Assembly: GCA_036245525.1 (NCBI GenBank) | Contig: BTPG01000004.1 | Span: 211,093,507-211,157,506 of the forward strand | Source: Semisulcospira habei | Lineage: Eukaryota; Mollusca; Gastropoda; Semisulcospiridae | Length of the DNA stretch: 64,000 nucleotides | Direction: 5' to 3' | Shown: positions 45,767-55,704 of the stretch, in pieces | How the letters are laid out: every line of letters starts with the position of its first letter | Position numbering within the stretch: the first letter of the stretch is position 1 | Notes under the pieces: model-generated | Seen by the model: the letters and a program-made list of their open reading frames with translations, nothing else | Databases searched by the model: none | What the model was told of the DNA's origin: nothing | Made by a program: the position numbers and the translations under genes

Positions 45767-45797
45767 TTAATAATATGCAACTCTACCTATCTTGCAG

Positions 45798-45918
45798 GAA
45801 ACGTTATGATGGGAATATCAAAGATCTGGAAAAGAAACAAGAATCACACAGAGAAACCCTGTCCAAGTTGCAACACCAGTTCCAGCAAGCGCAGGTCAAG
45901 GCTGCTACGAAGGCATAG
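45798..45918 (+). CDS. PFDN6: Prefoldin subunit 6, exon 4 (stop)
   Basis: Exon 4 encodes KRYDGNIKDLEKKQESHRET, LSKLQHQFQQAQVKAATKA and stop: the C-terminal coiled-coil helix. The LSKLQHQFQQAQ heptad pattern matches the family. The acceptor is CTTGCAG. An unrelated 109-codon frame overlaps it and is a shadow. Confidence 0.95.
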
Positions 45919-46139
45919 ATCATTGGGTCATTTTGCTTGTGTAAAAAATTGTATTCATGATCATTTTCGCATCATGCTGACTAAATGCAGAGACTGTTGT
46001 GGACAGCGTTGTGTGTGCGATATTTTTCCCTGATCTGCAAGTGCAAGCTCTCTGAAAAACATTTTGGGGAAAACGTCTACAATACTAATGAATCTTTTAA
46101 CTGTCGGAGAGTTTGCCTTTCGTTTGTTTCTTCTTTTTT

Positions 46140-46180
46140 TTTCTTTGGAGGTGTGTGGGGGGGGGGGGGGGGGGGGCGGG
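46140..46180. repeat. Poly-T and poly-G runs
   Basis: T-rich stretch, then GTGTGTG and about 25 G with one C, 3' of PFDN6. Confidence 0.9.
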
Positions 46181-46700
46181 TGTTTTGTAATTTGTAAATT
46201 AAGCTTCTTTACCTTGTGTTGTGTGAAAAAACCCAAAATTCTTATTTCTTGACCTTCATGAAAGTTAAACTTTCAAAATCCAGACCAAAAAGGTGACTGC
46301 CAAGTGAGCAAATGCAGAGAAGAATGGAGAAAGAACATGCCAAGAAATGACAGTTACAACACAATTGTAACTAACATTATGTTGTAACTGTCATTTCTAA
46401 GCGTGTTTCTTGCTCCGTTGGGGTTCTTTCCTAGACTGTCAGGGTTTTTATCATAAAAGGTGCATTTGTACCGTCATATTTTGTTTGGCGGCTTCCGCTC
46501 AGAAGTTTGCTTTGTATGAGGAGTGTGTGTGATTTGCCTTTGAATGTGAAAGTTTTGGCCCCATTGCATGATTTAAAAAATAAGAAACCATAACAGTTAA
46601 CACAAAAGTGTTTTTGTTGGGTTTTTTTCCAACTCGCATGTTATGACTACTGTATGCAAAGTTGTAATACTGTACACTATTTGTGATGGTCTGCGATTAA

Positions 46701-46865
46701 CCCGTTTAACCCCATGGCAAATTTTGGAGATGTCACCTATGACTGCAGGAGATAGACCATAATAATTCAAGGATAGTGCCACATTGGCTTGGTGCCAATC
46801 TGGCACTACAGTTGAATGATCATGCTTAAGCCATCTCCTGCTGCAGTGCATTGGGGCTAAATGGG
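46701..46865. mobile_element. Family A element (A14), shortened core
   Basis: TTAA at 46697-46700 and TCAA at 46866-46869. Ends CCCGTTTAACCCC and GGGGCTAAATGGG. The centre has lost most of the TTGGCGCC loop region (TTGGTGCCAATCTGG). Confidence 0.75.
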
Positions 46866-47039
46866 TCAAGCCATAATGTCCACAATCATAGATGATATAG
46901 ATATCAGCACACTTTGTATGCTACGCAAGAACTTCTCAACACACTTTTATGTCACTTGAAATCTCAAAAAATGAGAAAAACATATGCATACAGGGACGTG
47001 ACAAATTTATTGGATCCCTGCTGTCATAAACAATATAAC

Positions 47040-47235
47040 CCATTTAGTCCCAACACCCTACAATAGGAAATGGATGGACCATGATGATAATGGATGGACC
47101 ATGATAATTCAAGGGTAGAGCCAGATTAGCTTGGTGCCTAAAGGCGCCAAGCTAATATGGCACTACCTTTGAATTATCATGGTACATTCATCTCCTGTAA
47201 CTGGTACATAATTGTTAAGTGACACCTCCAAAATT
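47040..47235. mobile_element. Family A element (A15) with internal duplication
   Basis: Starts CCCATTTAGTCCCA. The segment ATGGATGGACCATGAT occurs twice in tandem in the left arm (47079-47105), so the arms are no longer equal. The centre is GGTGCCTAAAGGCGCC. Confidence 0.76.
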
Positions 47236-47524
47236 CCATGAGATGGGATGAGGAGATACTTCAAGTATATGCGCCTGACTTGCACACATGCATACTAGAC
47301 TTGCTGTATCCAAAATCATCTCAAACACAGCCTGTACACAACAAACATGCATGCCGAAGACATCCACTACCTTCATTCCAATATGGTCAATGTGCACTAC
47401 TTTCGCTCTAATAGTCACTGTTGACCCCTTCCCTGTTACCAGATGCATATTTTGTTCCAGAAACTTTTATTTAATCAGCAACAACTACAACCATCCAAAG
47501 GACATGGATATGCACACACTGTTC

Positions 47525-47592
47525 TCCGCACAAGGCATAGGTCTTTACTAGCCGCCGCACTTGTGGGGGCTCGTAAGAATCTATGTCCCGCA
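47525..47592. mobile_element. Family B core (B10), decayed
   Basis: CACAAGGCATAGGTCTTTAC to GTAAGAATCTATGTCCCGCAG around GCCGCACTTGTGGGGG. Confidence 0.6.
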
Positions 47593-47754
47593 GTTGAATC
47601 GTGCACACTTTCTCGGTAGTCAAGGGGGTGTGTTTGATGTACCGGGTGCCTGTAACTACCCTTGACATATCGGAGTTGTCTCGAAATACAAATTGAAATA
47701 ATGTATAATGGTCAGCAACATCCGTTTCATTTGCTGGCAGTGAAAGATTTAACC

Positions 47755-47826
47755 TTTCGGCTTGTTGGCAGCGCTTTTGGTCCCAAAGATGCCTACAGAA
47801 ATCGGTGACAAAAAGTGCCAAAGGGT
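47755..47826. mobile_element. Family E copy (E4), decayed
   Basis: AACCTTTCGGCTTGTTGGCA to GACAAAAAGTGCCAAAGGGTTAC. Arms are weak but the ends match family E. Confidence 0.5.
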
Positions 47827-48123
47827 TACAGACTCAAGCCCTTCACTTTCTAGCCAAATGAATTCACTTACACTAGTATTGTGCGTGTGTTTGGTTTTTT
47901 CCCAAAGATAATGGCAGGCTGCTTACCTCCCTTCAACTGCTCAAAATGAAAGCAGAGCAGATCAAGGGGAGTAACCAGGGTGATGATGGATGATACAAAC
48001 CAGTTCACATCCACACACAGTTCTGCTTTATAAGCACATTATCACATGCGGTATACTCGCTCAATCAATCATCTTCATGCTCTAGACGGCTCAAAAGGCT
48101 CACATTTATATACTGTCACAAAT

Positions 48124-48319
48124 TCACAAAGGTTTTTGTTCCTGCTCTTGACAAAATCTGTCAATACTCTCAGCGACATGATGTTTTCGTTTGGCTGAAC
48201 GTGCCATCCATTCCTGTCGTCGCACTTCAGAGGTTTCAAGTGGTTCTGGTTTGACAATGTCATTAGTCACTTTGTAGTACACAATGCTGGTGTCCGATGA
48301 ACAGATTGCCAGCATGATT
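48124..48319 (-). CDS. TSEN15: tRNA-splicing endonuclease subunit Sen15, last exon
   Basis: TSEN15 is a structural subunit of the nuclear tRNA-splicing endonuclease that cuts introns out of pre-tRNAs. It heterodimerises through its C-terminal domain. This exon encodes IMLAICSSDTSIVYYKVTND, the strand pair closest to the vertebrate protein, then a basic tail (RRQEWMARSAKRKHH) and stop. The tail is about 30 residues longer than in vertebrates. The acceptor is GTTCAG; the Arg codon is split with the exon at 52707-52893. Confidence 0.9.
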
Positions 48320-48864
48320 CTGAACAAGAAAGAAAACAACAAAAACTTTATTGTCCTCTGGACTGGAAAGTTGTTTTGTGGCTTCACACATAAATAAATA
48401 TACAACAAAGTAAAATCATTCAACTGCATCATTCACATACATTACTTAAAATCATGTAACTAACAAGATGGGATGAACCATAACCCACAAAGTCCCTTCT
48501 ATATGAGAGCTGTCCTCATAGTCTACCTTTTGTCTTTGACCTGATTCTGATGTTGAAATATCTCCTTTTGAAAAAGCCTAGCAGATCTGCCAATGCGCCA
48601 CAGTGAATTCTTAAAGGGACGCAGTGCATATGTGTCATTAGTTTGCCAAACGTCATTTGTCATGATGTATTTTTTTTTTTACATAATTGTATCAAGTTCA
48701 AGACTTGAAACTTGAAAAAATGGTGACAAAACTAGAATTTCATGGTACAATATTAGTTTTACTCTAATTTGCGTGAAATCAGGTTGACTTTACCTAACTA
48801 CATGATATATTAAGTACACCTGCATTCTCTTCTGAAAGTGCGTGTACGCGCGCTCCAAATATCT

Positions 48865-48925
48865 CCAAGAGGCATAAATCCTCATGTGCTCTCTGGGTGC
48901 ATGAGGATCTATGCCTTTTGAAGAT
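48865..48925. mobile_element. Family B core (B11)
   Basis: CAAGAGGCATAAATCCTCAT to GCATGAGGATCTATGCCTTT around GTGCTCTCTGGGTGC. Confidence 0.68.
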
Positions 48926-49083
48926 GCACGCATGTGTTTGTGAGAGAGAGAATTACGTCATATTTAGAGTACAGTGGAGTCCGCTTAACACAAATTTCTG
49001 GGGACAGGGAAAATTAGTTCGTGTAAAACGTATTTCGTATTAACCGATTTAGACTAAAATTTGTTCATTGTGTGAAACAAGGG

Positions 49084-50095
49084 CCTCGCGCTGGGACCAT
49101 ACGGCGTTGAGGCGCGTCCCCTGGGTGGTGGATAGGGGGTCCCTCGTGAGAGGGGTGCACCGAATGAAATAAGGTGCCGTGAACCAACATGGTCTAAGGG
49201 AAGGTGACCCCGACAGAAAACACCTGGTCCTCCTATTAAGGGGGTTGGGCGTGGGGGTAGCTTCCCCACCCTGCAAAAAAGGAAATAGCTACAAAAACGC
49301 CGACGAAAAGACTAACAGTAGAAAAGAAGACCCACACTCATCAACAAATGCAGGACAAGACCACGAGGCTTGCTGACATCTCGTCCCAAGTGGGCCTCAC
49401 CATTCACAAACAGAAAACAAAGACAATGAGGCTGAACGCAACCAGGGAAGAACCAGTCTTGCTTGCTGGCACCCCGTTGGAGGAGGTGGAGTCCTTCACC
49501 TATCTCGGGAGCATCATAGACAAAAAAGGCGGCACTGATGCAGATGTCCGAGCACGAATCGGTAAAGCCAGAGCAGCCTTTCTCCAGTTGCAAAAAGTGT
49601 GGAGTTCCAGAGAGCTGTCACAACACACCAAAGTCCGGATTTTCAACTCCAATGTAAAAGCAGTTCTCCTATATGGAGCAGAGACATGGAGATTGACAAA
49701 AACCACAGTCAACAGAGTACAGACCTTCATGAACAGTTGCCTTAGAACAATTTTGAAAATCCACTGGCCAGAGAAGATCAGCAACGTCAGACTCTGGGAG
49801 AGAACAGAGCAGATAACAGCAGAGAATGAAATTGGGCGAAGAAGATGGGGATGGATCGGTCACAGTCTGAGAAAGCCAGCTTCCAGTATCACTAGGCAGG
49901 CATTGTCATGGAACCCCCAGGGAAAGAGGTAGGCCGAGAAACTCCTGGTGTCGAGACCTCCAAGCAGACATCAAGAGACTGGGAACCACCTGGAGTAGAA
50001 TCGAAGGAGAAGCACAGGACAGGAGTTGCTGGAGGTCTCTCGTCGACGGCCTATACCCGGGTAGGGGTGACAGGCGTAAGTAAGTAAGTAAGTAA
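49084..50095 (+). mobile_element. Internally deleted RTE-like LINE derivative
   Basis: The 12-bp repeat GTGAAACAAGGG lies at 49072-49083 and 50096-50107. The unit joins a 5' leader (GGGGTGCACCGAATGAAATA region) to the last third of a reverse transcriptase and ends in a (GTAA)n tail. The missing middle means it moved using enzymes of a full element. Confidence 0.85.
49348..50080 (+). pseudogene. RTE-like reverse transcriptase C-terminal remnant
   Basis: Reads [13 protein letters not shown], then [40 protein letters not shown] and [12 protein letters not shown], the thumb and C-terminal region of RTE-type LINEs. One frame change near 49925 leads to [20 protein letters not shown] and the end block YPGRGDRRK. 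RT motifs A-C are absent. Confidence 0.85.
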
Positions 50096-51949
50096 GTGAA
50101 ACAAGGGAGTGTGTGAGAGATGTGCATCTGAGCGTGCCCTGCCCTGGAGGTTAAACGTGCACAGTATCATACTTTACTTGCTTATTCTCATCTCAAAAGG
50201 AAAACAATAGACCACAGGTATACAGCCCGTGGATTTAATGTACAATCCATCAGAAAAACAACAATCCATCCGATGAAACTGCTCCCTAACCACGTGTAAT
50301 GTAGGAGCTAGTGTGCTATTTTTAGCTGTTTACCAATGTGTACGGGCAATATGAACGCTTCGATCCTTGTAACTTCTGTTTTCACCCTCAGTAGCACTTT
50401 GCGTCTACTTCCTACAAATCAGATCTGTATGTGTTTTATCATGCTCGTATTGAGAAATGAAAAAAATCAAGCGCTAAAAATAACTGACTAAATGCCGGAT
50501 GAATACACATATAGAAACGGCAAAATACAGAAACACTATGAATTGAGACACCCCCATCTCACTCACTCCCGCTGCACATGGGATGGTCAATCTTTGTCCT
50601 TGGTTGAATAAAAATGGGAAAGGAAGAATCGCATCTCGACGAACTCTCTATGCTTGCCACCGATTGATCATTTTCAGAAACAGGGCTCTATCTAAAAAAT
50701 GTGCAGCCCTCCCGTTCCTCCACTCTCACTTACCCACCACTACTACCCCCACCCTCTTGCTAGGCATTGTGCCGTACGGAACCTGCGGCGGACGTGTGTC
50801 CGTCAGCGTCCTCCATCACTTGTCTACCGATACACATGAGCGCGCGTGTTGAGCAGCATTAGTGCTTGAAAACAATAGATAGCATCAGCCATCGGCGATG
50901 CAGATCGGACCGAGGTGTGAAAGCTAACACGGATGCAGTCGTTCAGGCGTATTAGCTATTACGTCACTGAGCTCGCGGGTACTTCTGTAAACAAAGCTTC
51001 CGCTGCGTGTGGTGTTACACGGAGGACGGAATCGTCTCAGTCCTTGGGATGGCTGTTCGTGTTAAACAGGGGAAAATACTATAAAATGTTCTGTTGGGGA
51101 AACAAAATCATCTTCGTGTTAAGCAGGAATTTTGTGTTAAGCATTTCGTGTTAACCATGAAATTTTAATAGAGAACAAGAGGGCTCTCAGCCAGGAATTC
51201 AAAAATGTTTCGTCTTAACCAGAAATTTGTGTAAAGCGTGTTCGTGTTAACTGGACTCCACTGTATTGTGTCAATATCTGCGTGGTGACGGAGTTGCTTC
51301 TTCTACGTCACAGCCACTGTCTGACTTTCTCCAGATGTCTAAGCTTTTTACCGTTTTAATTTTTTTCCAAAAAGAATTAACTTTTACTGAAGAAGTTGAA
51401 AGTGTACAAAGCTGGCTAACGAACTCACCCAATGTCTTTCTCCAAACTAGCTAAATATATCCAAAATTTTAAGTAAATTTGACAAAAATGACACACTCTA
51501 ATCTGGGTCAACTGACTTTTTATAAACAGACATTTGTGTCTTCAATGAGATGTCCATTACAATATGCTCGGAGGCTCTCTTAGCCACCCCTGGAATAAAG
51601 TATAGCGCCAAGTTTCAAGCTTGTGCATACAGAAATATCAGAGATTCTCTTGTTTACATACATACGCACACACACATACACACGGTGCTTCGCGTCAAAT
51701 GTACGTTCAGCAGCAAGGTTAGCATAACTAGACACGACGTAATTATTGTCTTGTTACTTCAGTTGTCAGAGGTTTTGGCCTGCCAGCCTTTGACATCATG
51801 GACATGTTGTTATATTCGCCCCACCGCAACCCATCCTAAAAAGTCCCTTCTATAAATAGAAGGGCCTTAAAAACAGTATTAAACCAAAATAAGAAGAAGG
51901 ATATCATTAATTCTGTTAACTCTCATTTGTTAACTGACATGGTACTAAA

Positions 51950-52050
51950 TTTAGCTCAACTATGACAGTTCAAGGGTGGTGCCAGAATAGCTTGGTGATT
52001 GAGGCACCAAGCCATTCTGGCACCACCCCTGAACTATGAGGTAGGTCTGT
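51950..52050. mobile_element. Family A core (A16)
   Basis: CTATGACAGTTCAAGGGTGG to GGCACCACCCCTGAACTATG around GGTGATTGAGGCACC. Subfamily I with decayed flanks. Confidence 0.7.
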
Positions 52051-52084
52051 CTCCTCAACCTATGTATCGTCTTCAATCAACAAC

Positions 52085-52205
52085 TCTCAGCCTGAGGCAC
52101 CAGGCTGTTCTGGCACTACCCTTGAACTGCTTAAGTTGATCTGTCTCCTGCACTTGTATCTTGCCTTTAGTGGGCAACTCCCAGCTTTGGAAATTTTGAC
52201 CCCAG
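52085..52205. mobile_element. Family A half-element (A17)
   Basis: TGAGGCACCAGGCTGTTCTG onward is the right arm only, followed by the usual right flank (GATCTGTCTCCTGCACTTGT). Confidence 0.6.
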
Positions 52206-52424
52206 GTTGAAATGCGGACAACCACAATTCAATGAAGGAGTGGTCAGTGGTAGCATGATGTTTACATCTGAGACTTGTGCACACATGGGGAATTTACCCT
52301 TTGCTCTGTGGTTGCATTATTATTGTTATCATTATTATTATTATTTAAAATAATGCTCCCTTAAGCATTATCATTCGGAATACACCAGTGTGTGAAATAA
52401 GTTTGACTAAAATAGTTAGCCTCT

Positions 52425-52480
52425 AGACGCCAAGCTACTCTGGCACCACCCTTGAACTAAAGCCATTGGTCTATATCCTT
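52425..52480. mobile_element. Family A half-core (A18)
   Basis: GACGCCAAGCTACTCTGGCA then CCACCCTTGAACTAAAG: right arm only. Confidence 0.55.
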
Positions 52481-52706
52481 ATCTGTAAGTACTATAATGT
52501 AGCTTGCACAACGCAGTGTACAAATTTGAAGCTTTTAGCCTCAGTATGATATGGGTTAACTTCATGAAAGTGAACATGATGAAAATGAAAACTGAAATAA
52601 TTATACTGCTTAAAAAATCCTGAAAGTGAAAGCAAACTATTTTTTACTCCCAAAGATACTTTTAAAATTACATCTAAATAAACTACCACACAAGACCTTG
52701 CCATAC

Positions 52707-52893
52707 CTCTGCACATAATCACCATCAACACTGAGATGAGAGAAGAGTGAGTGAATGAAATAATGTGACAATGTCTCCTCTTCCAGAACAGGAAAAGCAA
52801 TTTCCATCTGAGAGCTGAGGGTTGGTTGGCCACTGACATATGGACACTGAAGCTCACAGATGTAATGGAGCTCCACCTCTCTCCATCCCCGCA
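52707..52893 (-). CDS. TSEN15: tRNA-splicing endonuclease subunit Sen15, middle exon
   Basis: Encodes RGWREVELHYICELQCPYVS, GQPTLSSQMEIAFPVLEEET and LSHYFIHSLFSHLSVDGDYVQ. It aligns with the vertebrate W-HEV..L..I.L.G..I.G...VVPTP segment and the helix after it. It enters in phase 1 (Val split) and leaves in phase 2 at GTATGG. The overlap of an unrelated 121-codon frame is a shadow. Confidence 0.87.
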
Positions 52894-53109
52894 CTGTGGG
52901 AAGATTTGTTGGATTGATTGTGTTTAACAAGCAAATGAAATTAAAAGCAACAGAAGGGGGAAAAAAGCTTGCCTGTAAAAGTATTCAGTTAGGATTAAAC
53001 TTAATGCAATTCGTAAGTGCTGCCATAGAAATAGAAAATCCGTTCATATTAATAACAATTATTCTTTTACTGTCTTCCTCTTCCACCCCCCACCCCTCCT
53101 CCCAACACA

Positions 53110-53808
53110 CTCCATTTTAGTTTAATATGCAGACTTGCACAAAACGAAAAAATTGGGGTATTTCAATCACATTTTTTTAAAAAAAACATCATTAATGAAG
53201 GCTGGTTGAAAGGGTGTGAACACATATTGCAACTCATGTTAAGAGGTATAAAAACATAAAAATAAGTCTGCAAAGAGCATCATCATGAAAATTATTCAAG
53301 GCAGAGTGTATGATGCAGTCCAACAATAGTTTTAGATACTCAGCAGATGAACAAAGCCACAGAAACACACCAATCAGTGGAAGCCTTAAAAACTACATTT
53401 TGTAAAGCGAATGCTGATTGGTGTAGTTGCACACACAGAAATTTATGTATTACGTCACTACATGTACAAAGCAATCATTTTGAGACCCTAGAAGCCATTC
53501 AGACTACTAAGTGAAATCTAGGAGACTAAAATTTTCTCTGATAGCCCAAACAATGTTATGTTTACAGGGCTCCTGATATTTGCATTAACCATTTGCAGGC
53601 ATGGGAATTGCCCAAGCAAAAATCATCTGAAACGGGACCTTCAACCTGCTACAAAACAGGGTCGGATCACTTGACTCCAGGGGAGGGGGGGGGGGGGGGG
53701 TCCAACTTTTCCTTTGGGACCTTGAACCTGATACAAAAGGCCTCCACCATGCTAGGTGGGGGAGGGGGGGGGGTAGGACCTTGCTTGCTTCTGGGCGCCG
53801 GAAAATCA

Positions 53809-53846
<38 letters not shown>

Positions 53847-54950
53847 CGTTTGGCGACGGACCTTCCTTGCCATGAATAAAGAATAAACCCTTTCCCATAT
53901 GCAATCCGGCAATAATGCATCCATCTTTATGCTAGCACCATGAAATATAACATTACACGATATGGCAGATTTGAAAAATAGCTTTTTTTCCTCAATGATG
54001 GTGATTTTGCGACATCTGCGTCGTTTGCGGCAGAAAGCACCATCATAGTTGAAGTTCCAGAGATGAGCGCACTACAAGTACAATGGACTTGATTCAGGGG
54101 CGTGGGGCATGACACAAGCCTCCGCCATCTCTACACAAAACTGGCATGTTAGGGGAGGTAAAAGGCGCTAAAAGTAAAACCAGAAACGAACCTTTTTTAG
54201 ACTGCGATCACAATCTTCCGTGTAAACGTACGAGACCACACTATAAGTGCAGAAGCTTACCTGCGTGTGCAGTTCTGGTGTACATGACCGGTCTGGGGCA
54301 AAAATAGCAACAATGGCGCCGCTGGTGCATTTAACCTAGGTAGAGGGCGAGGTATACCAACTCAGCTGGACTGACCATGATAGTTATAGTATAGTAGTAG
54401 TGCTATGATAGTTAAACGTCGCATGATTCTTTCTCCTAGATTGCTCATTACAGGTGCAGATTGCTCATTACAGGTGCAGCGAGCACACACTCTAAGCCAG
54501 TCTAGTGCACAGGACTGGTCCGAGCCACCTGACAAGTGGGAAAATCGCTTTGATGGCGCCGCCGCTAGTGTATATTTCACCTAGGTACAGGGCAAGGTAT
54601 ACCAATTTACTCAGTGTTAATAATCATCAGTGAAAGCTAAACAAACTGATAATGTCACGGCAGTTTCATGCACAGCACCGTCCACCTGCATCTGCAAGAG
54701 ACATAGATTCACATGACCCAATGCGCAAAAGGCCAGCGGCGGGGCAGCAGGCTGACATTTGTCTGATGGCCTTTTGCGCATTTGGGAGCTGGCACTGCAG
54801 CAAGGGCAGCAGGGTCAGGGTGGGACGGGCTGGAGAATGATGAGATTCTATAACTGACAGATTGATACAATGGGCTACTGCTGTTCCTCCGACTGAGGGT
54901 GTTATTCTGAGTTAAAACATTTGACTTTAATGGTATACATAGATCTATAT
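53110..54950. other. TSEN15 intron with G-runs and repeats
   Basis: Poly-G runs lie at 53683-53701, 53758-53773 and 53812-53846. A tandem copy of AGATTGCTCATTACAGGTGC lies at 54438-54478. TTTCACCTAGGTACAGGGC at 54577 echoes TTTAACCTAGGTAGAGGGC at 54331. No exon is recognised. Confidence 0.55.
54718..54785. mobile_element. Palindromic element, family C (C7)
   Basis: AATGCGCAAAAGGCCAGCGG to GATGGCCTTTTGCGCATTTG. Ends are well kept, the centre is decayed. Confidence 0.6.
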
Positions 54951-54955
54951 AATAC

Positions 54956-55037
54956 CTTCAGTTAGATCCAGGTAGACCTGGAAAGCCAGCTTTGCCTTTT
55001 CTTCACCGCAATCACATTTCGCAAGAAAGTCGTCCAA
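54956..55037 (-). CDS. TSEN15: tRNA-splicing endonuclease subunit Sen15, upstream exon
   Basis: Encodes LDDFLAKCDCGEEKAKLAFQ then VYLDLTE. It matches the vertebrate helix that ends in VYLDL just before the W-HEV segment. Acceptor TTTCCAG, donor GTATTA in phase 1. An exon carrying the start codon should lie upstream in 55.05-55.55 kb, but no segment there matches convincingly, so the 5' end of the gene is missing from this annotation. Confidence 0.85.
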
Positions 55038-55039
55038 CT

Positions 55040-55704
55040 GGAAACAAACACAAGTAACTGTCAACCATCCATGGACGGAGTAACCATTTAAGTATTTTAA
55101 GTTTGTCACAACTGTATCATCTTTGCAGTCACACTGTTACCTCACTCGATCCGTAGCAGAATTGAGGGAGTAGCGTGCTTTGTACTTTCACTTTCTTCAG
55201 ACTTTCCGCAAGATGGAATCGTATTTCAAAATCTTTGTTTTATGCCATCATTAGCAGTAACAATAAACAGGTTAGTAAAGAGTGTACATAGTGTGTTTAG
55301 AGTACCACGGGGTGGTTCCTCAGTGGATTTTCCCTTTTCTTCTCCGTCATCGTTTTCTATTTCTCGCTTATTTCTGCGAGGTTGACCCGGTCGGAAATAA
55401 CCTTACTCTAATTCTCGTGCAATCTCGCGCGCTTTCACAGCGAATCGGACCACTTATTTATGACGTTACTAACTAAAAATAACGCACGCACTGCTAAAGC
55501 TGCTAAAAATAGCCAAGTCACCAAAACATTGCGAAAGGCTTGTGCAATGCGCGGCCGCAGGTAAAAACCGTTCATTCTGAAAATTGTGTGCCATTTAGAG
55601 CAGATCTTCTGCAGAAAGAGCTGCATTTGCAGCACTGTGCAGAGCCAGGGCACAAAGTGACATCCTGTCAAATTTCGCACGCACCCCGAACATCGGCGGC
55701 CGCT
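55040..55704. promoter_or_regulatory. Likely divergent promoter of TSEN15 and RING gene
   Basis: The two genes point away from each other across about 0.65 kb, so control sequences for both, and the first TSEN15 exon, should lie here. On the minus strand an open stretch ends at a GTAACA donor (about 55140) and reads FHLAESLKKVKVQSTLLPQF. Its relation to TSEN15 is unproven. Confidence 0.4.

Larger units (their letters stand above)
48972..51263. mobile_element. pogo/Tigger-like DNA transposon, non-autonomous
   Basis: TA at 48970-48971 and 51264-51265 flank terminal repeats CAGTGGAGTCCGCTTAACAC and its near complement. CAGTGGA..TTAA ends with TA duplication are typical of Tigger/pogo elements. 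The motif TTAACACGAA or a close variant recurs many times in both subterminal regions (for example 51050-51250), as expected of transposase binding sites. No transposase frame remains. A 1-kb LINE derivative is inserted at 49084-50095. Confidence 0.82.
48320..52706 (-). other. TSEN15 last intron, 4.4 kb, transposon-filled
   Basis: The intron (donor GTATGG, acceptor GTTCAG) contains B11, a pogo/Tigger-like element with a nested LINE derivative, and three family A remnants. Host sequence makes up less than half. Confidence 0.8.

Noticed and set aside
55135..55240. TSEN15 exon 1 on the minus strand reading FHLAESLKKVKVQ
   Set aside because: The frame has a stop just upstream with no good acceptor and no similarity to the known N-terminus, so I left it as an unproven note.
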